A DNA stretch of 18,693 bases from assembly GCA_030040035.1 (NCBI GenBank), contig JASHUJ010000114.1, positions 1 through 18,693 on the forward strand. The letters are read 5' to 3'. The translations under genes were made by a program, and so were the position numbers. Shown piece after piece: positions 1 through 6,996 of the stretch. Positions within the stretch are counted from its first letter, which is position 1; each line of letters opens with the position of its first letter. The stretch is from Thermoplasmata archaeon. Lineage in GTDB: Archaea; Thermoplasmatota; Thermoplasmata; Lutacidiplasmatales; UBA184. The notes under the pieces were generated by a model. That model did not search any database, was not told the DNA's origin, and saw nothing but the letters and a program-made list of their open reading frames with translations.

Positions 1-662
1 GTGTTGACCTTGTTGTACGTGACGCACGGGCTGAAGACGTCGACGAACGCGAAGCCGCGATGCTGGATCCCGTTCGCGATCAGGTCGGCGAGGTGCTTCA
101 CGTCACCCGAGAATCCGCGGGCGATGTACGTCGCGCCGCTCGCGAGCGCGAGCGCGACGGGGTCGATCGGGTTCTCGATCACGCCGTTGGGCGTCGACTT
201 CGTCTTCTGGCCCATCGTCGACGTCGGGCTCGCCTGCCCGGTCGTGAGCCCGTAGATCTGATTGTCCATGGTCACGTACGTGAGATCGACGTTCCGACGC
301 ATCGCGTGGACGAAGTGACCCGCTCCGATGCCGAACCCGTCGCCGTCGCCCCCGGTCCCGATGACGGTCAGGCCGTGGTTCGCCCACCGGATCCCCTCGG
401 CGACCGGAAGCGCTCGGCCGTGGATCCCGTGGAACCCGTACGAGGAAAGGAAGTGCGGCAGGTTCGAGGAGCACCCGATCCCCGAGACGATCACGACGTT
501 CTGGCTCGGGATCTTGAGACGCTTGACGGCCATCTCGACCGCGGCGACCACGCCGAAGTCCCCGCAGCCCGGGCACCACGTCGGCTTGACGTCCGTCTTG
601 CCTACCACCGGGAGCTCGGCACCGGCGGTCGGCACGCTGGGACGGGCAGCCGCATCGGCCAT
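1..662 (-). CDS. korB: 2-oxoacid:ferredoxin oxidoreductase, beta subunit (partial, 3' end outside window)
   Basis: This is the thiamine-diphosphate-binding subunit of a 2-oxoacid:ferredoxin oxidoreductase, which converts a 2-oxoacid plus CoA to acyl-CoA, CO2 and reduced ferredoxin in the cytoplasm. I read 220 residues on the minus strand before the window ends. Cys30 and Cys33 (WCPGCGDFG), Cys64 (GIGCSSN) and Cys213 (SPCVTYN) sit where the family holds its single 4Fe-4S cluster. The TPP/Mg motif is GGDGDGFGIGAGH near residue 104, with MDNQIYGLTTGQ (residues 132-143) after it. The ATG immediately follows the korA stop codon (TAGATG, no gap), so the two are co-transcribed and probably translationally coupled. 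Substrate cannot be fixed: archaeal two-subunit enzymes of this type often take both 2-oxoglutarate and pyruvate. The C-terminal part is not visible. Confidence 0.95.
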   Translation of the reverse strand, partial: MADAAARPSVPTAGAELPVVGKTDVKPTWCPGCGDFGVVAAVEMAVKRLKIPSQNVVIVSGIGCSSNLPHFLSSYGFHGIHGRALPVAEGIRWANHGLTVIGTGGDGDGFGIGAGHFVHAMRRNVDLTYVTMDNQIYGLTTGQASPTSTMGQKTKSTPNGVIENPIDPVALALASGATYIARGFSGDVKHLADLIANGIQHRGFAFVDVFSPCVTYNKVN

Positions 663-2402
663 CTAGTTCAACCCCCGGGCGCGGGCCACGATCTCGTGGG
701 GGAAGAAGGGTTCGCCGTCGTACTTAAGCAGCCGCTCGGAGAGCGTGATGCCGGTCTCGGCCCGGAGGAGCCGGCCGAACTGGCCGGAGTAGTTCGCCTC
801 GACGAGCAGGGTCCGGTGGGTGCGCGCGAACGCCGCGCGGATCAGATCGGCCGCGAGCGGATAGACGGCCGGGAACCGCAGGAGGTTCGTCGCTTGGCCC
901 TGCTCGGCGAGCTGGCCCATCGCGTCCCGGACCGCGCCGACCGTGGATCCCCACGCGACGAAGGTGAGCGGGGCGTCGGCCGGTCCCTCGAAGAACGGAG
1001 GCGGCACGCTGCGGGCGAGCCCTTCGAGCTTGTGCATGCGCTTGTCCATCATGCGTTGGCGTTCGGAGACCCAGACCGGCACGCCCGCTCGAACGTCGGA
1101 GATGAGGTGCCCACGCTCGTCGTGCTCGTCCGAGCCCGCGACGAACTGGAGCCCCGCCTGGCCCGGGATCGCGCGGGGGGAGACGCCGGACTCGGTGTAG
1201 GCGTAGCGCTTGTACTCGGAGCTGTTCGGCGGAACCGAGAAGAGGGACGGGATCGGAACGTTGAGATCGATCTCGGATCGGTCGACGGTCATGTGGTTCT
1301 CGGACAGGTGAAGGTCGCTCGCGACGAGGATGGGGGTCTGCCATTCCTCGGCGAGCCTGAACGCATCGATCATCGCGCGGTATGCCTCGGCCGGGTCCGC
1401 CGGGGCGAGGATGGCCCGCGGGAACTCCCCCTGACCGGCGCCGAGCATCAGATTGAGGTCCCCCTGCTCCGTCTTGGTCGGCAGGCCGGTGGACGGGCCC
1501 GAGCGCTGTGACTCGACGACCACGAGCGGGGTCTCGGTCATGCCCGCCATGCCGAGCGCCTCGACCATGAGGGAGAACCCCCCGCCGCTGGTCGCCGTCA
1601 TCGAGCGCACGCCCCCGAACGAGGCGCCGATCGCCATGTGGATCGCCGCGAGCTCGTCCTCCGCCTGCTTGACCATGACGCCGATCGAGGTCGAGTGCGC
1701 CGCCATCCAATGCATGATCGAGGAGGCCGGGGTCATCGGGTACTGGGAAAGGAACTTGCAGCCCGCGGCGGCGGCACCGAGAGCGATCGCCTGGTTCCCG
1801 GTCATGAGCAGCTTGGGCGCCCCCTGCTTCGGGAGCGCGTGCGGGTTCGGCGCGGCGTGCTGGGCGGCGAACTGGAAGCCGTCGCTGCTCGCCCCAAGGT
1901 TCCAGTCGACGACATCCCCTGACTTCCGGCCGAACGAATCCCGGAGGACCTGGTGGAGCACGTCGAGCGGAATGCCCGCGAGGAAGCTGACGGCCCCGAT
2001 CCCTCCCGCGTTCTGGAGGATCGACTGCGTCGTGTACTTGCGGGCGAGCTGGAGCGTCGGGACCTCGAGGGTGGTCACGCCCGCCGGGAGGGAGACCCCG
2101 GCGAGCGAGAATTTCTCGGGGTCGAAGACGATGACCCCGCTCTGCCGCAGCGCGCTCGCGTGGATGTCGACCGTGGCCCGGTCGAGGGCGTACAGCACGT
2201 CGGTCTCGTCCCCGGGCGAGTTCGGACGGCCCGCCGAGGCCCGGGCTTGGTACCAAACGTGGCCGCCTCGGATGACCGATTGGTAGGCGTTGAGCCCGAA
2301 GACATGAAGCCCGAGGCGCGAGAAGCCGCGAGCGAGGGACTCCCCGATCGAAGCGATGCCGTCGCCGGCCTGCCCCCCGACGCGGACCGAGATCTCCTGC
2401 AT
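663..2402 (-). CDS. korA: 2-oxoacid:ferredoxin oxidoreductase, fused gamma-alpha subunit
   Basis: A 579-residue partner of KorB. Residues 1 to about 190 are the gamma domain (GGQAGDGIAS near the N terminus, RGGHVWYQ at 45-52). From about residue 198 the pyrimidine-binding alpha domain begins, with YPMTPASS (221-228), the variant of the YPITPSS signature typical of fused archaeal enzymes, and GPSTGLPTKTEQGDL (302-316), a conserved substrate/cofactor loop. The length is normal for the gamma-alpha fusion. No ferredoxin domain is fused, so a separate ferredoxin must take the electrons. The ATG at 2402 is chosen because a TATA element lies about 26 bases upstream, predicting a leaderless mRNA. The gene heads the korA-korB unit. 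The nearby ADP-forming acyl-CoA synthetase could use its acyl-CoA product to make ATP. Confidence 0.96.
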   Translation of the reverse strand: MQEISVRVGGQAGDGIASIGESLARGFSRLGLHVFGLNAYQSVIRGGHVWYQARASAGRPNSPGDETDVLYALDRATVDIHASALRQSGVIVFDPEKFSLAGVSLPAGVTTLEVPTLQLARKYTTQSILQNAGGIGAVSFLAGIPLDVLHQVLRDSFGRKSGDVVDWNLGASSDGFQFAAQHAAPNPHALPKQGAPKLLMTGNQAIALGAAAAGCKFLSQYPMTPASSIMHWMAAHSTSIGVMVKQAEDELAAIHMAIGASFGGVRSMTATSGGGFSLMVEALGMAGMTETPLVVVESQRSGPSTGLPTKTEQGDLNLMLGAGQGEFPRAILAPADPAEAYRAMIDAFRLAEEWQTPILVASDLHLSENHMTVDRSEIDLNVPIPSLFSVPPNSSEYKRYAYTESGVSPRAIPGQAGLQFVAGSDEHDERGHLISDVRAGVPVWVSERQRMMDKRMHKLEGLARSVPPPFFEGPADAPLTFVAWGSTVGAVRDAMGQLAEQGQATNLLRFPAVYPLAADLIRAAFARTHRTLLVEANYSGQFGRLLRAETGITLSERLLKYDGEPFFPHEIVARARGLN

Positions 2403-2423
2403 CCGACGAATTCAGACCCGGTG

Positions 2424-2433
2424 CGTATATCGG
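2424..2433 (-). promoter_or_regulatory. TATA box of korA-korB
   Basis: Read on the minus strand as CCGATATACG, preceded by a purine-rich CGAAAAT that could serve as the TFB recognition element. The centre is about 26 bases before the korA ATG, so transcription should begin at or within a base or two of the start codon. Confidence 0.7.
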
Positions 2434-2487
2434 ATTTTCGAACCAAGGGAAGGGGCGGGGAGCCGGGTCGGATCGGGCTGGGCCCGA

Positions 2488-2499
2488 CTAAACGTTAAC
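2488..2499 (+). promoter_or_regulatory. Probable TATA element of moaD-moaE
   Basis: CTAAACGTTAAC is the only AT-rich patch in the 121-base gap between korA and moaD on the plus strand. Its GTTAAC part is centred about 27 bases before the GTG start at 2524, the spacing expected for a leaderless archaeal transcript. It is weaker than the korA box. Confidence 0.5.
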
Positions 2500-2523
2500 C
2501 CATTTCCGGGGTACGATCTCCCC

Positions 2524-2790
2524 GTGCCGAAACCCGGCCGCTCGGTTCGGATCGTCCTGTTCGCTTCCGCTCGGGAGGCGGTCGGCGCCGCCGCGCTCGA
2601 ACGGGCCGTGCCGGAGCGCGGGGTCAGCGTCGAGACCCTCCTACGGGAGCTGGCCCGGGAGTACCCTCCGCTCGCTCCGATCCTCCGGGCGAGCCGCTTC
2701 GTCCGGAACGGCGAGTACGTGGTCGGACGACGTGGTCGGGTCCGACGCGGCGACGAGTTCGCGATCCACCCTCCGTACGGAGGAGGCTGA
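2524..2790 (+). CDS. moaD: Molybdopterin synthase sulfur carrier subunit (MoaD/ThiS family)
   Basis: An 88-residue ubiquitin-fold sulfur carrier. Its C-terminal thiocarboxylate supplies sulfur to MoaE in molybdopterin synthesis. It begins with a beta strand (SVRIVLFASAREAVG), has the expected middle (VETLLRELAREYPPL) and ends in PPYGGG, giving the glycine tail that is adenylated and thiolated. The frame is open further upstream, but the GTG at 2524 gives the family's usual length and lies 27 bases after an AT-rich element. moaE follows two bases after the stop, and the glycine codons also form its ribosome-binding site. Because MoaD, ThiS and SAMP proteins share a fold, a second role in tRNA thiolation or protein conjugation is possible. 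The adjacent moaE supports the molybdopterin role. Confidence 0.9.
   Translation: MPKPGRSVRIVLFASAREAVGAAALERAVPERGVSVETLLRELAREYPPLAPILRASRFVRNGEYVVGRRGRVRRGDEFAIHPPYGGG
2779..2786 (+). promoter_or_regulatory. Shine-Dalgarno site of moaE inside the moaD glycine codons
   Basis: GGAGGAGG ends six bases before the moaE GTG start. It is made of the last glycine codons of moaD (GGA GGA GGC then TGA). It supports the GTG at 2793 and translational coupling of the two genes. Confidence 0.75.
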
Positions 2791-2792
2791 CG

Positions 2793-3233
2793 GTGTCGAT
2801 CCGACTCTCCCGACGGGCGCTGTCCGTCGGCGCGGCGATGCGCGAGCTGGAAGGGGACGAGCTCGGCGGCGTCGTGCTCTTCGCAGGCCGGGTGCGCCCC
2901 GACCGCGTGGCGAGCGGGCGGGTCCAGGCCCTCTTCTACGAGGCGGACAGACCACTCGCCCTCCGGCAACTGCGCCGGCTCGCGGGGACCGCCCGCGGTC
3001 GGTACGGAGCCCGCCGGATCGTCCTGTGGCACCGACTGGGAACGATCCCGGTGGGCGACGTGGCGGTGATCGTCGGCGTCGCCAGCGCTCACCGCGCGCG
3101 CGCGTTCGAGTCGGCGCGCTACCTCATCGAGGAGCTCAAGGCGACGGTTCCGATCTGGAAGACGGACCGAGCACGACCCGCGCGTCGACCGCGACGACCC
3201 CGTTCCCGGCCGCGCGGACGATCATCGGGTTGA
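2793..3233 (+). CDS. moaE: Molybdopterin synthase catalytic subunit (MoaE)
   Basis: A 146-residue protein. MoaE binds precursor Z (cPMP) and, with MoaD-thiocarboxylate, inserts two sulfurs to form molybdopterin. The N-terminal strand GGVVLFAGRVRPD, the WHRLGTIPVGD core (79-89) and the catalytic-lysine segment ELKATVPIWKTD are present. Lys116 and Lys123 have the same 7-residue spacing as the paired lysines of E. coli MoaE. The family normally ends soon after that segment. Here the frame continues for about 20 arginine/proline-rich residues, and this tail lies antisense to the end of the acyl-CoA synthetase gene (98-base overlap). The GTG start is supported by a strong Shine-Dalgarno sequence. 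The tail is probably dispensable; a frame error is the alternative explanation. Confidence 0.92.
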   Translation: MSIRLSRRALSVGAAMRELEGDELGGVVLFAGRVRPDRVASGRVQALFYEADRPLALRQLRRLAGTARGRYGARRIVLWHRLGTIPVGDVAVIVGVASAHRARAFESARYLIEELKATVPIWKTDRARPARRPRRPRSRPRGRSSG

Positions 3234-5286
3234 GGTCCAGCTCGACGATCTCGGGCACCTCGACGGCCAGCTGGGAGACCCGCTCGAGCGCCTCGGCGAG
3301 CGCGGCGATGTCGCTCGGCGGATCGCCCCGAACTCCCTTCAGGAGGGCCGCCGACCGGACCGAGTCGATCATCCGTTGCGCCGAGAGTGGGCGGAGCGGA
3401 GCGAGGCGGAACGTCACGTCCCGGAGCACCTCCACATAGATCCCGCCAAGGCCGAAGACGACGATCGGTCCGAAGCTCGGATCCCGTTGGACGCCGATGA
3501 GCACTTCCTTGCCGCCGTGGATCTCCGCCTCGATCTCGAACCCCTCGATCCGGGCGGACGGCGCCCGGGCCCGCAGGGACCCCTGCATGGCGTCCCATGC
3601 CGCGCGGAGCGCCGCCGCGTCGGCGATCCCGAGTGCCACGCCCCCGACGTCGGTCTTGTGGGAGATGTCGGGCGAGGCGACCTTCAATACCACCGGGTAG
3701 CCGATCGAGCCGGCGGCGCGGATGGCCTCCTCGATCGTGCGGACGCGCTCCGCCCGCGCGAAGCCGACCCCGTACGCGGCGAGGAGCCCGCGCGCGGCGT
3801 ACTCGGGAAGGACGGTCGTCCCCGTCGCCCGCGCCGCGTCGAGGACGGCCCGCACGGCGGCGTGGTCGACCGGGAACTCGCGGACCGGCGCCCGCGGCCG
3901 GTCGCGCCAGGCCCGATACTGGGCGAGGCGGCCGAGCCCCTGGACCGCCTCCTCGGGGAACGTGTAGGCGGGCACGCCGTTCTCCTCGAGGAACTTTACG
4001 TCGTTCGCGAGATCGGTGACGCCGAAGAGGCAGGCGATGATCGGCTTCGGGACCGACGCACGTACCTCGAGGATGGCCCGGGCGATCTCCGTGCCGTTCA
4101 ACGTGCCGACCGGGGTCGCGATGACGAGGCCCGCGTCCACGTCGGGCGCCGCGACGAGCAGCCGGAGCGCGTCGCGCATCTGTTGCGGCCGGACGTCGGC
4201 GGTCATGTCGAGCGGGTTCGCGATCGACGCGATCGACGGGAGGCCGCTCGCGAGCGCGGTCTGCGTCGCGGCGGGGAGCGGGGGCAGCTCGAGCCCGCTG
4301 CGGATCGCCGCGTCGGCGGCAACGATCCCCGGTCCGCCCGAGTTGGTCAGGATCGCGAGCCGGGGCCCGTCCAGCATCAGCCCCGTCGAGAAGATCTTCG
4401 CGGTGCGGAATAGCTCGCCGAGAGTATCGATCCGAAGGACGCCGGACTGCGCGAAGAGCGCGTCGAACAGCTGGTCGCGGCCGGACTGCGCGAGGGAGCC
4501 GGTGTGGCTCTTCGCCGCCCGCTCGCCGGCGGGGGTCCGTCCGCTCTTGATCACCAGCACCGGTTTGGCCTCGGTGACCTCCCGCGCCGCCTCGAGGAAG
4601 CGTCGGCCGTTGGCGAGGCTCTCCACATAGAGGAGGATCACCCGGGTCACCGGGTCCTGACCGAGCGAATGCAAGAGATCGTTCTCGTCGACCCCCGCGC
4701 GGTTCCCCACCGAGACGAAGCGGGAGAACCCGATCCGCTCCGCGACCCCATAGGAGAGGATCCCGGCACAGAGCGCCCCGCTCTGCGAGACGAACGCGAT
4801 GTTCCCGGGCGGCGGGAGGTCTTCGCTGAACGTCGCGTTGAGGCTGACGTCCGGATGCGTGTTCAGGACCCCAAAACAGTTCGGGCCGACGAGCGACATC
4901 CGGTACTTCGTTGCGCGCCGGACGACTTCTGCCTCGAGGGCCGCGCCGGCTTCGCCGATCTCCCGGAACCCGGCCGTGATCACCACCACTCCCTTCGTGC
5001 CGGCCCGACCGAGCTCCTCGACGACGTCGGCGACCCGGGGCGCGGGAACGATCACGACCCCGAGCTCCGCCGGTTCGGGCAGGTCCGCCACGTCCGGATA
5101 GCACCGGACCCCCGAGACGCTGGTCGCGTTCGGATTGACGGGGTACGCGACGCCCCGGTAACCGGCCTGGATGATGTTGCGGAAGACCGCCGTGCCCACC
5201 TTGCCCGGCTTGTTCGACGCGCCGATGACCGCCACCGACCGGGGCCGGAACAGCTCGTCGAGTTCCGGATCCGCCCCGACGGTCAT
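3136..5286 (-). CDS. ADP-forming acetate/acyl-CoA synthetase, fused alpha-beta
   Basis: A 716-residue NDP-forming acyl-CoA synthetase (ACD): acyl-CoA + ADP + Pi gives acid + ATP + CoA, the archaeal route for ATP synthesis from acyl-CoA. Domain order: CoA-binding Rossmann domain (RSVAVIGASNKPGKVG, residues 16-31), succinyl-CoA-ligase-like domains with SQSGALCAG and the phosphorylated histidine in KSHTGSLA (His261), then a C-terminal ATP-grasp beta domain from about residue 475 with GYPVVLK and the second histidine in SHKTDVGGV (His543). ELDLNPMIV and VVAVDARVVL close the protein, as is usual. Alpha and beta are fused in one chain of normal size, with no acetyltransferase domain added. The ATG at 5286 lies about 18 bases after the predicted transcription start from the shared TATA. 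Substrate range is not predictable. Its 3' end overlaps moaE by 98 bases. Confidence 0.95.
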   Translation of the reverse strand: MTVGADPELDELFRPRSVAVIGASNKPGKVGTAVFRNIIQAGYRGVAYPVNPNATSVSGVRCYPDVADLPEPAELGVVIVPAPRVADVVEELGRAGTKGVVVITAGFREIGEAGAALEAEVVRRATKYRMSLVGPNCFGVLNTHPDVSLNATFSEDLPPPGNIAFVSQSGALCAGILSYGVAERIGFSRFVSVGNRAGVDENDLLHSLGQDPVTRVILLYVESLANGRRFLEAAREVTEAKPVLVIKSGRTPAGERAAKSHTGSLAQSGRDQLFDALFAQSGVLRIDTLGELFRTAKIFSTGLMLDGPRLAILTNSGGPGIVAADAAIRSGLELPPLPAATQTALASGLPSIASIANPLDMTADVRPQQMRDALRLLVAAPDVDAGLVIATPVGTLNGTEIARAILEVRASVPKPIIACLFGVTDLANDVKFLEENGVPAYTFPEEAVQGLGRLAQYRAWRDRPRAPVREFPVDHAAVRAVLDAARATGTTVLPEYAARGLLAAYGVGFARAERVRTIEEAIRAAGSIGYPVVLKVASPDISHKTDVGGVALGIADAAALRAAWDAMQGSLRARAPSARIEGFEIEAEIHGGKEVLIGVQRDPSFGPIVVFGLGGIYVEVLRDVTFRLAPLRPLSAQRMIDSVRSAALLKGVRGDPPSDIAALAEALERVSQLAVEVPEIVELDLNPMIVRAAGNGVVAVDARVVLGPSSRSEPSP

Positions 5287-5324
5287 CCCGGGCCCCTCGA
5301 CGTACGAGGTCGCACGGACCGTCC

Positions 5325-5334
5325 GTTATATAGG
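5325..5334. promoter_or_regulatory. TATA element apparently shared by the divergent ACD and Mrp genes
   Basis: GTTATATAGG is the only AT-rich stretch in the 69-base divergent gap. Read rightwards it lies about 26 bases before the Mrp ATG at 5356 (leaderless). Read leftwards as CCTATATAAC it predicts a start near 5304, 18 bases before the ACD ATG. The core TATATA is self-complementary, so both directions are plausible. Confidence 0.65.
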
Positions 5335-5355
5335 AACGTCCCCGTCCTCCGCCGA

Positions 5356-6231
5356 ATGAGCGCCACTCCCGAGCCCGCGGCGGGGCCACCGCCCGGGCCT
5401 CCGGGGGCGGGTCGGCCGCGGGCGGCGCCCGGCGCGCGCGGCGTCCTCCAGCGCATGGACAAGGGCCGCCTCCGCCACGTCGTCGCGATCGGCAGCGGCA
5501 AGGGAGGGGTCGGAAAGTCGTCGGTCACCGCGCTGCTCGCGGTCCAGCTGCGTCGACAGGGACACTCGGTCGGGATCCTCGATGCGGACATCACCGGGCC
5601 CTCGATCCCGAAGCTCCTCGGCCTCTCGGGCCCCTTGCGGGACCGGGGCGAAGGGATCGAGCCGGCGGTCTCGCGCACGGGGATCTCGGTCGTTTCGTCG
5701 CAGTTCATGGTCGAGGACGAGCAGACGCCGGTGATCTGGCGCGGACCGCTCGTCACCCGACTGATCACCCAGTTCTTCGGCGGCGTCAACTGGGGCGCGC
5801 TCGACTACCTGCTCATCGACATGCCGCCGGGAACGAGCGACGTGCCCCTGACGGTGTTCCAGACGATCCCGATCGACGGGATGCTGTTCGTGCTGACCCC
5901 GCAGGATCTTGCGGCGTTGATCGTGAAGAAGGCGATGAACATGGCGCGCGATCTCCACGTACCGCTGCTGGGAGTGATCGACAACATGGCGTGGATCACC
6001 TGCCCGCACTGCGCGACGCGCATCGAGCTCTTCGGCCCGAGCCACGTGGATCGCATCGCGGAGGAGTACGGTGTGCCGGTCCTCGCCCACCTGCCGGTCG
6101 TGCCGACGATCGCCGCGGCGGGCGACGCGGGTCGGCTCGAGGATCAGGAGAACCCCGAGCTGGCCGGACTCGCCGACGCGTTCATCCGGGCGGTGGCGGA
6201 GTCGGCGAAGGGCTCGGTCGAGATGCTGTAA
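5356..6231 (+). CDS. Mrp/NBP35/ApbC family P-loop ATPase, Fe-S cluster carrier
   Basis: A 291-residue cytoplasmic ATPase of the Mrp/ApbC group, which bind and transfer 4Fe-4S clusters to apo-proteins. The deviant Walker A GSGKGGVGKSS spans residues 46-56, followed by GILDADITGPS (switch I region) and LLIDMPPGTSD (Walker B/switch II). The cluster-binding pair is CPHC at 216-219, after DNMAWI. The bacterial N-terminal MIP18/DUF59 domain is absent, as usual in archaea. Instead there are about 33 Pro/Ala/Gly-rich residues. The frame is open upstream, but the ATG at 5356 is 26 bases after a TATA box. Met34 (5455) is the fallback start. The gene sits among Fe-S and molybdenum-cofactor genes. Its last 50 bases overlap the convergent TraB-like gene. 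Confidence 0.93.
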   Translation: MSATPEPAAGPPPGPPGAGRPRAAPGARGVLQRMDKGRLRHVVAIGSGKGGVGKSSVTALLAVQLRRQGHSVGILDADITGPSIPKLLGLSGPLRDRGEGIEPAVSRTGISVVSSQFMVEDEQTPVIWRGPLVTRLITQFFGGVNWGALDYLLIDMPPGTSDVPLTVFQTIPIDGMLFVLTPQDLAALIVKKAMNMARDLHVPLLGVIDNMAWITCPHCATRIELFGPSHVDRIAEEYGVPVLAHLPVVPTIAAAGDAGRLEDQENPELAGLADAFIRAVAESAKGSVEML

Positions 6232-6919
6232 GCCCCCGCAGCTCGCCGAACGAGATCGACTCGACCGGTACGCCGCGACGGCGCAGTGCGGCCCGGAGCC
6301 CGTTCACGTGCGCGTCCCCCACGACGGCCGCGACGCGCCCGTAGCCGTTCGAGCGCAGTTGCACGAGCCGGTCCGCCATGTGCTCGTTCCGATCGTCGAG
6401 GAGGACGCGGACCAGGGTCGGGCTCGCCCGTCGGAGCTCCGCCGCGAACTCCTCGGGAGCCGCGACGTACCGGTCCATCTCGCGCTCGACGATCCGCGCC
6501 GGCACGAACAGCCCGAGGAACGCCCCCAGCAGGAGCTGCACCCGCTCCTTGAACGGCATCGAGCGCACGAGGCTCACGACCGTGGCCCGCAGCGGGTCGT
6601 CGATCAGGAAGAGCGGCAGGTGGCGGTCGCGCGCGACGAGCGCCGCCGTCTTCATCTCCGCCCCCGGAACGCCGCCGCCGATCTCGGCCCCCAGTCGGCG
6701 CTGGATCAGGCTCCAGAACCGGACGAACAGCGGAGCCGAGCCGCGAGGCGCGGCCTCCCCCACGGGCCGGAGGAGCGCGTCCGCCCGCTCGGCGTCGAGC
6801 TCTACGGCCACGCCGTCGAGCGGACGGTCGGCGAGCACCTGCCGGAGCGGCTCGCTCAGGTCCACGACGTGGGCGACCCCGACGAGCAGGATCGGGCTCT
6901 CGGTCGTGCGGGCGTACAT
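6182..6919 (-). CDS. TraB/PrgY-like domain protein
   Basis: A 245-residue protein of the TraB/PrgY (TIKI-related) family, putative metal-dependent hydrolases that in enterococci limit peptide pheromone signalling. The archaeal role is unknown. Visible signatures are LLVGVAH near the N terminus (GxxH), VAVELDAERAD (E-x-D), DDRNEHMADRL and VVGDAHVNGL (second conserved His). A hydrophobic stretch, LLLGAFLGLFVPARI, may associate with membrane. The C-terminal multi-helix membrane domain seen in many archaeal members is missing, and the protein ends in a Ser/Pro tail encoded antisense to the mrp 3' end. I start at ATG 6919 because the TATA at 6968-6974 puts transcription start near 6945, making the upstream ATG at 6967 unlikely to be in the mRNA. 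Confidence 0.8.
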   Translation of the reverse strand: MYARTTESPILLVGVAHVVDLSEPLRQVLADRPLDGVAVELDAERADALLRPVGEAAPRGSAPLFVRFWSLIQRRLGAEIGGGVPGAEMKTAALVARDRHLPLFLIDDPLRATVVSLVRSMPFKERVQLLLGAFLGLFVPARIVEREMDRYVAAPEEFAAELRRASPTLVRVLLDDRNEHMADRLVQLRSNGYGRVAAVVGDAHVNGLRAALRRRGVPVESISFGELRGLTASRPSPSPTPPPPG

Positions 6920-6967
6920 CGCGAGGTCGACCGGCCGCCGGTCGTACCTAGGTACCCGGAGCAACAC

Positions 6968-6974
6968 AATATAG
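6968..6974. promoter_or_regulatory. TATA element apparently shared by the TraB-like gene and the 6997 gene
   Basis: AATATAG lies 26 bases before the plus-strand ATG at 6997, predicting a leaderless mRNA. Read leftwards (GGCTATATTG) it predicts a start near 6945 for the TraB-like gene, giving a leader of about 26 bases. No other AT-rich patch exists between the two genes. Confidence 0.6.
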
Positions 6975-6996
6975 CCGAACGGGGTCCGCGGGTCCC

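Noticed and set aside
60..1511. 483-codon open frame on the plus strand opposite korB/korA
   Set aside because: The minus strand encodes intact KorB and KorA with all motifs; the plus-strand translation is Arg/Asp-rich low-complexity sequence typical of a GC-rich shadow frame.
2403..2523. Possible small RNA in the longest intergenic gap
   Set aside because: The 121 bases hold two divergent promoter elements and purine-rich sequence, with no stable stem-loop that I could see.
4504..5355. 284-residue N-terminal extension of Mrp
   Set aside because: It is antisense to the acyl-CoA synthetase and low in complexity; ATG 5356 has correct TATA spacing and gives the family's normal length.
3119..5389. 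756-codon minus-strand frame overlapping the acyl-CoA synthetase
   Set aside because: It is a shifted frame of the real synthetase gene, dominated by Arg/Gly/Pro with no domain signature.
6920..6967. Upstream ATG (6967) for the TraB-like gene
   Set aside because: It lies upstream of the transcription start predicted from the TATA at 6968-6974, and its 16 extra residues show no family similarity.
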